From: Halovulum dunhuangense
GTDB taxonomy: Bacteria > Pseudomonadota > Alphaproteobacteria > Rhodobacterales > Rhodobacteraceae
NCBI RefSeq assembly: GCF_013093415.1
Contig: NZ_JABFBC010000002.1
Location: 806,001 to 870,000, forward strand
Direction of reading: 5' to 3'
Length of the DNA stretch: 64,000 nucleotides
Both the position numbers and the translations under genes were made by a program. Of this stretch, positions 39,709 through 47,981 are shown in pieces. The notes under the pieces were generated by a model that made no database searches, was not told where the DNA came from, and saw nothing but the letters and a program-made list of their open reading frames with translations. How positions within the stretch are numbered: the stretch's first letter is position 1; every line of letters begins with the position of its first letter.

Positions 39709-41112
39709 ATGACGGATATCTCGAAACTTTCTGGCACAAGCTGGGACGTGGTGGTGGTCGGCGGCGGCAACGCCGCCCTCTGCGCGGCCATCGAGGCGGC
39801 CGAGGCGGGCGCGCGCGTGGTCATCCTCGAAGGGGCGCCGGAACCCTATCGCGGCGGAAACTCGCGCCACACGCGCAACTTCCGCTGCATGCATCGCGGG
39901 CCCCTTTCGGTGCTGACCGACGCCTACGAAGAAGATGAGTATTACGACGACCTGTTGCGCGTGACCAAGGGCGAGACGGACGAGAACCTGGCCCGCATGA
40001 CGATCCGCACTTCCGAGGAATGCCTGCCCTGGATGGAGGCGCATGGCGTGCGCTTCCAGCCGTCGCTGTCGGGCACGCTGTCGCTGTCGCGCACCAACGC
40101 CTTCTTCCTGGGCGGGGGCAAGGCGCTGGTGAATGCCTATTACAACACCGCCGAGGATCTGGGCGTGACCGTGGCCTACGAGGCGCAGGTGAAGCACGTC
40201 ACCATCAACGAAGGCCGGTTCGAGGGGCTCGACGCGGAAATCGCCGGCCAGCCCTGCCGGATCGAGGGCAAGGCGGTCGTCCTGGCCTCGGGCGGGTTCC
40301 AGGCCGATATCGACTGGCTGGCCCGCGCCTGGGGTCCGGCGGCGAAGAACTTCCTGATCCGCGGCACACCCTACAACCGCGGGGTGGTGCTGAAGGACAT
40401 GCTGGACCAGGGTGCCGAAAGCGTCGGCGATCCGACCCAGTGCCACGCGGTGGCCATCGACGGCCGCTCGCCGAAATATGACGGCGGCATCGTCACCCGG
40501 CTGGATTGCGTGCCCTTCTCCATCGTCGTGAACCGCGACGGCGAACGCTTCTACGACGAGGGCGAGGATGTCTGGCCCAAGCGCTACGCGATCTGGGGCC
40601 GGCTGGTCGCGGCACAGCCCGACCAGGTCGCCTATGTCATCATCGATTCGAAAAGCATCGACCTGTTCATGCCCTCGGTCTATCCGCCCGAGCAGGCCGA
40701 CACGATCGAGGGACTGGGCCAGCGGCTGGGCATTTCCGGCAACAAGCTGCGCGAGACGGTGGACGCCTTCAACGCCGCCTGCCGCCCCGGCATGTTCCAC
40801 CCGACCGAACTGGACGGCATGGCCACCGAGGGGATCGAGCCGGCCAAGACCAACTGGGCGCGCCCGATCGACACCGCCCCCTATTACGGATACTCGCTGC
40901 GCCCCGGCGTGACCTTTACCTATCTGGGGCTGAAGGTGGACGAGACGGCGCGCGTCACGGGCCCGCAGGGGCGCTACGAGAATGTCTGGGCCGCGGGCGA
41001 GATCATGGCCGGAAGCATCCTGGGCCAGGGCTACCTGGCCGGCTTCGGCATGACCATCGGCACCGTGTTCGGCCGCATCGCAGGAAAGGAAGCCGCTGCA
41101 AATGTCGCTTGA
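39709..41112 (+). CDS. tcuA: FAD-dependent tricarballylate dehydrogenase
   Basis: A 467-residue flavoprotein of the fumarate reductase/TcuA family. The FAD motif is VVVVGGGNAALCAA (14-27) and the C-terminus closes with the EIMAGSILGQGYLAG pattern. TcuA oxidises tricarballylate to cis-aconitate, with TcuB re-oxidising its FADH2. It overlaps tcuB by 11 bases and lies 35 bases after gntR. Substrate could be another tricarboxylate. Confidence 0.9.
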   Translation: MTDISKLSGTSWDVVVVGGGNAALCAAIEAAEAGARVVILEGAPEPYRGGNSRHTRNFRCMHRGPLSVLTDAYEEDEYYDDLLRVTKGETDENLARMTIRTSEECLPWMEAHGVRFQPSLSGTLSLSRTNAFFLGGGKALVNAYYNTAEDLGVTVAYEAQVKHVTINEGRFEGLDAEIAGQPCRIEGKAVVLASGGFQADIDWLARAWGPAAKNFLIRGTPYNRGVVLKDMLDQGAESVGDPTQCHAVAIDGRSPKYDGGIVTRLDCVPFSIVVNRDGERFYDEGEDVWPKRYAIWGRLVAAQPDQVAYVIIDSKSIDLFMPSVYPPEQADTIEGLGQRLGISGNKLRETVDAFNAACRPGMFHPTELDGMATEGIEPAKTNWARPIDTAPYYGYSLRPGVTFTYLGLKVDETARVTGPQGRYENVWAAGEIMAGSILGQGYLAGFGMTIGTVFGRIAGKEAAANVA

Positions 41113-42169
41113 TCTGATCAACGAGGCCCGCCGCCAGATCGAGATCTGCAACGCCTGCCGCTATTGCGAGGGCTACTGCTCGGTCTTTCCGGCGATCAAC
41201 CGCCAACGCGCCTTTGCGGATGGCGACGTCACCCAGCTGGCCAACCTGTGCCACAACTGCCGCGGCTGCTATTACGCCTGCCAGTTCACCGAACCGCATG
41301 AATTCGCGCTGAACCTGCCCAAGGCGCTGGCCGAGGTGCGCGCCGAAAGCTGGGAACGCTTCGCCCGCCCCGCGCCCTTTGCGGCGCTGTTCCAGCGCGC
41401 GGGCGTCGCCATCGGTGCGGTCCTTGTCGCGGGCATCGCCGTCCTGTTCCTCGCCCTTCAGGCCCTGCGCCCCGAAAACGGCGAGGGGTTCTACGCCTAT
41501 CTCTCGCATGCGGCGATGGTGTCGATCTTCGCGCCCGCCTTCATCGCGCCCCTGGCGATCGTGGCGCTCGGCCTGCGCGACTACTGGCGCGAGGTGGGCG
41601 GCACCGCGATCCGCCTTCCCCATCTGCGTGCCGCACTCGGCGACGTGGCAAGGCTGAAGAACCTGTCCGGCGGGCAGGGCCAGGGCTGCAACTTCGAGAA
41701 GGGCGACCGCTTTTCCAACGCACGCCGCCATGCGCACCAGGCCACGCTCTGGGGCTTTCTGCTGTGCTTCGCGTCCACCAGTTCGGGGACCATCCTGCAC
41801 TACGGCTTCGGTATGGAGGCGCCCTACGGCTTCTTCTCGCTGCCGAAGCTGCTGGGCGTGCCGGGCGGCATCCTGCTGACGCTGGGCTGCATCGGGCTTG
41901 CGGTGCTCAAGACCAAGGCGGACCGTGACCTCGGCGCGCCGAAGCTCTGGGGCGGCGAGATGGCCTTCGTGATGCTGCTGGGCCTGACCGGCTTTACCGG
42001 GCTGCTGCTTTACGCAGCGACCGGAACCGGCGCCGTTCCGGCGCTGCTTGCCATCCACCTGGGCACGGTGCTCGCCCTGTTCCTGCTGATCCCCTATTCC
42101 AAGATGGTCCACGGGTTCTACCGGCTGGCCGCGCTGATCCGCGACGCGCAGATCCGGGGTGCAGCATGA
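41102..42169 (+). CDS. tcuB: TcuB-type membrane iron-sulfur electron-transfer protein
   Basis: A 355-residue protein. The N-terminus has two CxxCxxCxxxC sets (Cys16/19/22/26 and Cys50/53/56/60), enough for two [4Fe-4S] clusters. Six hydrophobic segments follow from about residue 100. It moves electrons from TcuA to the quinone pool. Its stop overlaps the next start (ATGA). Confidence 0.91.
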   Translation: MSLDLINEARRQIEICNACRYCEGYCSVFPAINRQRAFADGDVTQLANLCHNCRGCYYACQFTEPHEFALNLPKALAEVRAESWERFARPAPFAALFQRAGVAIGAVLVAGIAVLFLALQALRPENGEGFYAYLSHAAMVSIFAPAFIAPLAIVALGLRDYWREVGGTAIRLPHLRAALGDVARLKNLSGGQGQGCNFEKGDRFSNARRHAHQATLWGFLLCFASTSSGTILHYGFGMEAPYGFFSLPKLLGVPGGILLTLGCIGLAVLKTKADRDLGAPKLWGGEMAFVMLLGLTGFTGLLLYAATGTGAVPALLAIHLGTVLALFLLIPYSKMVHGFYRLAALIRDAQIRGAA

Positions 42170-43239
42170 GCGCCCCCGTTTCGCTTCTGATGCTGGACGG
42201 GGACGGGATCGGCCCCGAGATCGTCGCCGCGACCCGCACGGTGCTCGAGGCAGCCGACAGCCGCTTCGGCCTGAACCTTGCCTTCGCCGGGGCGGTGGTC
42301 GGCTTCGACGCGCTGAAGGCCAGCGGCTCGACCATCCCCGACGCGGTGATCGCCGCGGCACTCGATGCCGATGGCATCGTGCTGGGGCCGGTGTCGCACA
42401 ACGCCTATCCGCCGGTGGCCGAGGGCGGGCTGAACCCGTCGGGCACGCTGCGCAAGCGGCTGGACCTGTTCGCCAACATCCGCCCCGCCGCGACCCGGCC
42501 CGGGGTGACACCGCCCTGCGGCAAACCCTTCGACCTGGTGGTGGTGCGCGAGAACACCGAAGGCTTCTACGCCGACCGCAACATGGCCTCCGGTCCCGGA
42601 GAGATCATGCCCGAGCCGGACATCGCGCTGGCCCTGCGCAAGATCACCCGCCGCGCCTGCCGCCGGATCGCCGAAAGCGCCTTCCGGCTGGCCGCGACCC
42701 GGCCCGCGCGGCATGTCACCGCCGTGCACAAGGCGAATGTGCTGCGCCTGTCCGATGGCCTGTTCCTCGAGGAATGCCGCGCGGTCGCAAAGGACTACCC
42801 CGACATCGCCTATGACGAGGTGCTGGTCGATGCGATGGCAGCACTTCTGGTTCGCGACGCCGGCCGCTACGACGTGGTGGTCACGACCAACATGTATGGC
42901 GACATCCTGTCGGATCTTGCAGCGGAACTGTCCGGCAGCCTGGGCCTTGCGGCGTCGCTGAACGCGGGCGAGCATCACGGCATGGCCCAGGCGCAGCACG
43001 GGTCCGCCCCGGACATCGCGGGCAAGGACATCGCCAACCCCGCCTCGCTGATCGGCTCGGCCGCCATGCTGCTCGACTGGCTGGGCGAGCGGAAGGGCAA
43101 CATCGCGCTCAGGCAGGCCGCGGCCGCGATCGAGTCGGCGCTGGAACAGGTATTGGCCGATCCAGCCGCGCGCACGCCCGACCTTGGCGGCAGCGCCGGC
43201 ACGCAGCAGATGGCCCGGGCGGTGGCCGCGCGGCTCTAG
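42166..43239 (+). CDS. Isopropylmalate/isocitrate-family decarboxylating dehydrogenase
   Basis: A 357-residue beta-decarboxylating dehydrogenase. Substrate-loop sequence is VVRENTEGFYADRN (about 126-139), closer to isocitrate/homoisocitrate and tartrate enzymes than to leucine-pathway LeuB; NYGDILSD-like metal motif is NMYGDILSDLAAEL. It oxidises a 2-hydroxyacid with a neighbouring carboxylate to a 2-oxoacid plus CO2. Co-transcribed with tcuAB, so its substrate is probably a hydroxy-tricarboxylate. Its stop shares CTAG with the convergent LysR stop. Confidence 0.87.
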   Translation: MSAPVSLLMLDGDGIGPEIVAATRTVLEAADSRFGLNLAFAGAVVGFDALKASGSTIPDAVIAAALDADGIVLGPVSHNAYPPVAEGGLNPSGTLRKRLDLFANIRPAATRPGVTPPCGKPFDLVVVRENTEGFYADRNMASGPGEIMPEPDIALALRKITRRACRRIAESAFRLAATRPARHVTAVHKANVLRLSDGLFLEECRAVAKDYPDIAYDEVLVDAMAALLVRDAGRYDVVVTTNMYGDILSDLAAELSGSLGLAASLNAGEHHGMAQAQHGSAPDIAGKDIANPASLIGSAAMLLDWLGERKGNIALRQAAAAIESALEQVLADPAARTPDLGGSAGTQQMARAVAARL

Positions 43240-44387
43240 CGCGCGGCGGCCGTCACCTCGCGCAGGATTTCCAGGAACCGCGCCTGCGGCATGCCCGGCA
43301 GCCAGTCCTCGCGGTGGGTGATGCCGATGGGCCGTGCGCTGTCGGGCAGCGGATGGTCGATCTGCACCAAAAGCCCCAGCCCGATGTCGCGGCTTACCTG
43401 GAGCCGCGACAGCATCGCCATCCGGTCCGATCCGAACAGCAGCCCCCGCATCACCGTATGCGACCCCGTCTCGACGGGGGCCGGCACGTCGGCCGGAATC
43501 GACAGCCCGGACAGCACCTTGTCGAAATATCGCCGCGACGGCGCGCCCGCGCGCGGTGCAACCCACGGGTGCCGGGCGAGCGCCCCGCCATCGACCCCCG
43601 CCACGCCGTCCAGTGGGTGCCCGGGCCGGGCCACCACCACCAGCGGGTCCGAAAACAGCGCCTCCTGCACCAGCCCCTCCGGCAGGTCGCGCGTGCGCAG
43701 GGCCCCCAGCAGGATGTCCAGGTCGCCACGCCTGAGCCCGCGGGTCAGCGAGTCGTAATAGCCGTCCACGACGCGCGGCTCGATCCGCGGATAATCGTGC
43801 GAGAAACGGTTCAGCGCCTCGGGCACGATATGGGTCTGCGCCATCGGCAGGCAGCCGATCGCCAGCCGCCCCTCGGGTGCGCCCTGCCAGCCGCGCACGT
43901 CATGCACCGCCTGCCGGAATTCCCCCATGGCAAGCTTTGCGAAGCGCATGAACTCGTTGGCCTGCTTCGTGGGCTGCAATCCGCTCGAGGTGTTCTCGAA
44001 CAGCTCCACCCCGGCCTGGTGCTCGATCTCGCGGCAGGCGCGGCTGATGGTGGACGCCTCGCGCCCCAGCCGCATGGCCGCGGGCCGGAAACCGCCATGT
44101 TCGACCGCGGCGACAAGGCTGCGCAACTGGCCCACCGACAGCATCCGGTAAAGATGCGGGCGCCCGACGACCTGGCCGCCGCGGCGCAGGAACTCGACGC
44201 CGCGCCGCGCGCGCAGGATGAACAGCTGCCCCGCCTCGGTCGGGATCATCCCGCCGCCGCCGCGCCGGAACAGGGATGTGCCCAGATCCTCCTCGATACG
44301 GGCGACGCCCTGGGTCAGCGCCGGCTGCGAGAGGTTGATTTCCCGCGCCGCGGCCGAAAGCGTGCCCTGATCGGCGACCGCGACCAC
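43236..44387 (-). CDS. LysR-type regulator with two helix-turn-helix domains
   Basis: A 383-residue protein counted from GTG 44387. Residues 1-45 are a LysR helix-turn-helix (TLSAAAREINLSQPALTQ), residues 83-145 are a second one (GFRPAAMRLGREASTISRAC), then a single effector domain. The first domain lacks its usual first helix if GTG 44387 is used. The frame stays open upstream, adding LSEDPVPNLRHILG, back to a stop at 44436-44438, with no ATG, GTG or TTG; CTG at 44429 has GGAG nine bases before it and may be the real start. Last gene of the gal-type operon. Confidence 0.83.
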   Translation of the reverse strand: MVAVADQGTLSAAAREINLSQPALTQGVARIEEDLGTSLFRRGGGGMIPTEAGQLFILRARRGVEFLRRGGQVVGRPHLYRMLSVGQLRSLVAAVEHGGFRPAAMRLGREASTISRACREIEHQAGVELFENTSSGLQPTKQANEFMRFAKLAMGEFRQAVHDVRGWQGAPEGRLAIGCLPMAQTHIVPEALNRFSHDYPRIEPRVVDGYYDSLTRGLRRGDLDILLGALRTRDLPEGLVQEALFSDPLVVVARPGHPLDGVAGVDGGALARHPWVAPRAGAPSRRYFDKVLSGLSIPADVPAPVETGSHTVMRGLLFGSDRMAMLSRLQVSRDIGLGLLVQIDHPLPDSARPIGITHREDWLPGMPQARFLEILREVTAAAR

Positions 44388-44509
44388 GCCGAGAATATGC
44401 CGCAGGTTGGGGACCGGATCTTCGGACAGGATGGTTCACTCCGCACAAGGTTGCGCGAATTGAATATCACCCCGGGGTTCCGACCGCCATGCCGAAGGCG
44501 GCCCACCCA

Positions 44510-45370
44510 TCAGCCGAGCCGGGCCTTCAGCACCTCTGCGACATCGCCCGACAGCGTACCGGTGCCAAGCGCACCGACACCGACCGCCCCCATCCGCTCC
44601 TGCACGGCGGCGATCTCGCGCGCAAGCCCGCCGGTCAGGCCCAGCGCGTCCAGCGTGGCGGCGCTTTCGCGCATCTCCGCCGCGCGGCGCACGCCGTGGC
44701 GCAGGGTCCGCTCGAAATGATAGTCTGCGATCTGCGGCCAGCCGAGCCCCGGATAGCTTTTCGACAGCGAGGCGAGCACCTCCTCGAAACAGCCCGAGGC
44801 CTGCGCCGCCAGAAGCGCCTCGACAGTGATCGCCTCCAGCCCCTTCACGAAGAGCGAGCGCACCATCTTGATCGCGGTCGCAGCACCCGGCGCGTCGCCC
44901 GCGATGTCGAAGGAAAAGCCCAGCCGTTCCAGTTCCAGCGCCAGCGCCGCGGCGGTCGGCCCCGCGACCAGCACGGGGGTGGCATGGCCGCGGGGATGCA
45001 CCGGTGCCATCACGGCCATGTCGACATAGGCCGCCCCCGCCCCCTCGACCGCCGCAGCACTTTCGCGCTTGCGACCGGGAGAGACGGAATTGATGTCGAT
45101 GAACACCTGCCCGCGCCCCAGATGCGCCGCGGCAGAGGTGGCGGCCGCAAGGCTCTGGTCCGCCGTCACCGCGCTGACGATCCAGTCCGCCCCGGCAATC
45201 GCCTCTGCCGGGCTGGCCCCCCGCGCGACGCCGCGCGCGGCCATCGCCTCGGCCATGTCGGCCGTGTCCTTCAGGTCGTAGGCCGCAAAGGACAGGCCCC
45301 CATCCACCTTGACCAGCGTGTCGTGGAAGGCGCGCGCCGCCTCTCCGAACCCGATGAACGCGATCCGCAT
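44510..45370 (-). CDS. NAD(P)-binding dehydrogenase with DUF1932 domain
   Basis: A 286-residue protein of the 6-phosphogluconate/3-hydroxyisobutyrate dehydrogenase fold. The Rossmann motif is IAFIGFGEAARAF (3-15), followed by the FIDINSVSPG substrate segment and the helical DUF1932 domain with a conserved Lys (AIKMVRSLFVKGLEA). It probably oxidises or reduces a hydroxy-dicarboxylate. One base separates it from the PrpF gene. Confidence 0.85.
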   Translation of the reverse strand: MRIAFIGFGEAARAFHDTLVKVDGGLSFAAYDLKDTADMAEAMAARGVARGASPAEAIAGADWIVSAVTADQSLAAATSAAAHLGRGQVFIDINSVSPGRKRESAAAVEGAGAAYVDMAVMAPVHPRGHATPVLVAGPTAAALALELERLGFSFDIAGDAPGAATAIKMVRSLFVKGLEAITVEALLAAQASGCFEEVLASLSKSYPGLGWPQIADYHFERTLRHGVRRAAEMRESAATLDALGLTGGLAREIAAVQERMGAVGVGALGTGTLSGDVAEVLKARLG

Positions 45371-45371
45371 G

Positions 45372-46421
45372 TCAGTCCCTCCCGAAGATCATGCCGTCGA
45401 ACAGCTTGCGGGCCGTGCGCAGGATGGCGGCCTGCGCCACCTGCCCGTCCCTGAGGTCGGCGATCACCGTCATCTCGCCCGTCGGGTGCTCGACCGAAAG
45501 CGCCACCCTGTCGCCCTCGGGCAGCACCGCGACCGACCGCGCCGGCCCCTCCGGCAGCAGGCAGGCGGTCGTCACGCTGACCGCGCCCAGCACGCCGATG
45601 GTGGAATGGCAGCGATGGGGGATGAAGGTCCGCGTCGAAACCGCGCCGCCCGCCCGCGGGGCAGAGACCATCGTCATCTTGGGAACCGAGGCCTGCGCCA
45701 CGTCGCCCAGCTTCATCATCGGCCCCGCCTTCAGCCGGATCGACTCGAGCCGGGCACGCAGCGGCGCGTTGGCCTCAAGCTCTGCGGGCGTCTCCGTCCC
45801 GGTGACGCCCATGTCGGCCGCGCGCAGCACCACGCAGGGCATGCCGTTGTCGATCAGGGTGCACGCGACCCCGTCGATCATGTCCACCGCGTTGCCCGTG
45901 GGCAGCAGCGCGCCGCAGCTTGACCCGGCGGTATCCTGAAAGGCGATCTCGACCGGGGCGGCGGTGCCCGGCACGCCGTCGATCCGGGCACCCCCGGCAT
46001 AACGCACGCGCCCGCCCGGTGTCTGGATGCGGGCGATGGCCAATTGGCCCGAGTTCTCCATGAAGATGCGCACGTCCGTGGTGCCGTCCCGCGCCGCGAC
46101 CAGCCCCCGCTCGATCGCGAAGGGGCCGACGCCTGCAAGGATGTTGCCGCAGTTCTGCGCGTCGGTCACCACCGCCCGATCCACGAAGACCTGGAGGAAA
46201 AGGTAGTCGACATCGACGCCGGGGCGCTGGGACTTGCGCACCACCGCCACCTTCGAGGTGAGCGGATCCGCCCCGCCCATCCCGTCGATCTGCCGCGGAT
46301 CGGGCGAACCCATGACCTGCAACAGGAAACCATCCCGGTCCGCCGGCAGATCGGCGGCCAGGAAATACCCGCCCTTGGAGGTGCCGCCCCGCATCCACAT
46401 GCAGGGCACGCCCTCACTCAT
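45372..46421 (-). CDS. galD: GalD-like 4-oxalomesaconate tautomerase (PrpF family)
   Basis: A 349-residue PrpF-family isomerase with [16 protein letters not shown] and [11 protein letters not shown] motifs. GalD interconverts keto and enol forms of 4-oxalomesaconate. The start at 46421 overlaps the aldolase stop by 8 bases. Assignment rests on the GalB-GalC-GalD gene set; aconitate isomerase is the alternative. Confidence 0.83.
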   Translation of the reverse strand: MSEGVPCMWMRGGTSKGGYFLAADLPADRDGFLLQVMGSPDPRQIDGMGGADPLTSKVAVVRKSQRPGVDVDYLFLQVFVDRAVVTDAQNCGNILAGVGPFAIERGLVAARDGTTDVRIFMENSGQLAIARIQTPGGRVRYAGGARIDGVPGTAAPVEIAFQDTAGSSCGALLPTGNAVDMIDGVACTLIDNGMPCVVLRAADMGVTGTETPAELEANAPLRARLESIRLKAGPMMKLGDVAQASVPKMTMVSAPRAGGAVSTRTFIPHRCHSTIGVLGAVSVTTACLLPEGPARSVAVLPEGDRVALSVEHPTGEMTVIADLRDGQVAQAAILRTARKLFDGMIFGRD

Positions 46422-47085
46422 AGCGCAGGCCCTTGGCGGCCAGCCGCTCGCGCTGGCCATAAAGGTCGATGCCAAGGATGCCATCGGCCAGCTTGGCGCG
46501 CTTTTCCTCTTCCTTCGCGACCCGGTCGCGCGCTTTCACCAGCACGTCGGCCGCTTCCTCGCGGCGCACGACGCAGACGCCGTCGTCATCGGCCAGGATC
46601 ACGTCGCCCGGATTGACCAGCGCACCGGCGCAGACGATGGGAATGTTCACCGAGCCCAGCGTCTCTTTCACGGTGCCCTGCGCGAAGATCGCCTTCGACC
46701 AGACCGGGAAGCCCATCTTCGTCAGGTCGCGCACGTCGCGCACGCCAGCCTCGATCACGAGCCCGCGGCAGCCCCGCGCCTGCGCCGAGGTGGCCAGCAG
46801 GTCGCCGAAATACCCGTCCTCGCAGGGCGAAGTGGGCGCCAGCACCATGATGTCGCCGGGGCGGACCTGTTCGATGGCGACATGGATCATCCAGTTGTCG
46901 CCCGCCGGCGCCGAGATCGTGACCGCGGATCCGCCGACCGACGCCCCCGCATAGATCGGCCGCATGTAGGAGGCCAGAAGCCCCTTGCGTCCCTGCGCCT
47001 CGTGCACGGTGGCGACGCCACACTCGGCCAGCCCCGCGATCACCGCCTCATCCGCGCGCTCGATATTCTGAACGACAACGCCCAT
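46414..47085 (-). CDS. galC: RraA-like CHA/HMG aldolase
   Basis: A 223-residue class II aldolase of the RraA/HMG-CHA family. The sequence [20 protein letters not shown] and the metal site region [14 protein letters not shown] match the enzymes that split 4-carboxy-4-hydroxy-2-oxoadipate to pyruvate and oxaloacetate. They also decarboxylate oxaloacetate. Start 47085 is preferred (GGGGGAG at good spacing); ATG 47091 is close. Confidence 0.86.
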   Translation of the reverse strand: MGVVVQNIERADEAVIAGLAECGVATVHEAQGRKGLLASYMRPIYAGASVGGSAVTISAPAGDNWMIHVAIEQVRPGDIMVLAPTSPCEDGYFGDLLATSAQARGCRGLVIEAGVRDVRDLTKMGFPVWSKAIFAQGTVKETLGSVNIPIVCAGALVNPGDVILADDDGVCVVRREEAADVLVKARDRVAKEEEKRAKLADGILGIDLYGQRERLAAKGLRYE

Positions 47086-47104
47086 CCGCATTCTCCCCCT
47101 CTGG

Positions 47105-47836
47105 TCAGAGTTCGTCGACAGTGCGCGGGAAGACCGACTGGAACCCCTCGGCATAGCGGCAGTCGCGCCCCCCGGCCTGGCCGCCCGAGTTGCGGCGGAA
47201 ATGGTTGCCGCGGTTCTGCGCAACATTGGTGTAGTAGTCCCACAGGTGCTGCTGACCCTCCATGCATTCGATGGCGGCGCGCTTGCGGTCCCAGACCGGG
47301 GTGATGTCGAGAAAGACATCCGGCTTCCAGCCCATCTGCTCGGTCTGGTGCGGCTCGAACAGGTAGAGCTGCGGCGCGCCCAGCACCTTTTCCCCGGGGT
47401 TGTGGCCCCAGGCCTGCGCGATCATTCGGCACTCCAGCGCCACTTCCGTCGCGTACATGTGGTCGGTGTTGTAGGGATCGTATTTGGAATGGGACATCAT
47501 GAAGCGCGGCTGCACGGCGCGGATCACGTCCACCAGCCGGTACTTCGCCTCGCGGTCCAGCACCAGCGGGTAGTCGCCCAGGTCGAAGAAGCGGATATCG
47601 TGCACGCGCAGCGCGGATGCCGCCGCCTCGGCTTCCTTGCGGCGCGCGGTCTTTACCTTGTCGAGGGTCATGCCCTCCTGCTTCCAGAGCTTCGCGCTTT
47701 CCCCGCGCTCGCCATAGGACAGGCAGACGACGGTCACGTCATAGCCCTTGCTCGCATGCAGCGCGATGGCGCCGCCGCAGCGCCAGACGAAATCGGCGGA
47801 ATGGGCGCTGACGATCAGCGCGGTCTTGTCGCTCAT
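47105..47836 (-). CDS. galB: PIG-L-family 4-oxalomesaconate hydratase
   Basis: A 243-residue LmbE/PIG-L protein. The usual metal motif AHPDD reads AHSADFVWR (11-19), as in GalB, the zinc hydratase that converts 4-oxalomesaconate to CHA; other ligands fit HDPYNTDH-like [11 protein letters not shown]. It lies 20 bases before the aldolase gene. First gene of the set, with a GGGAGA site upstream. Confidence 0.86.
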   Translation of the reverse strand: MSDKTALIVSAHSADFVWRCGGAIALHASKGYDVTVVCLSYGERGESAKLWKQEGMTLDKVKTARRKEAEAAASALRVHDIRFFDLGDYPLVLDREAKYRLVDVIRAVQPRFMMSHSKYDPYNTDHMYATEVALECRMIAQAWGHNPGEKVLGAPQLYLFEPHQTEQMGWKPDVFLDITPVWDRKRAAIECMEGQQHLWDYYTNVAQNRGNHFRRNSGGQAGGRDCRYAEGFQSVFPRTVDEL

Positions 47837-47886
47837 GGGGCATCTCCCGGATCAGACCAACCCGCCATGACGGGCAGGTGGCGGAC

Positions 47887-47908
47887 CCTTCCGCCAGTTG
47901 CCGGAAGG
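47887..47908 (-). promoter_or_regulatory. Hairpins between the GMC and galB genes
   Basis: CCTTCCG and CGGAAGG (7-bp stem, 8-base loop) and, closer to the GMC stop, CCCGC-AAAA-GCGGG at 47964-47977. Neither has a T run; together they could slow read-through from the GMC gene into the galB operon. Confidence 0.35.
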
Positions 47909-47981
47909 ATAGACCCCGGGTCGCGCACCCACCAATCGGAAGGCGCAGCGCCCCTATTCAATTCCCGCAAAAGCGGGCGTC

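Noticed and set aside
43236-47836. Complete gallate or protocatechuate 4,5-cleavage pathway
   Set aside because: Only the lower steps are encoded; no ring dioxygenase, LigC or LigI is in the window.
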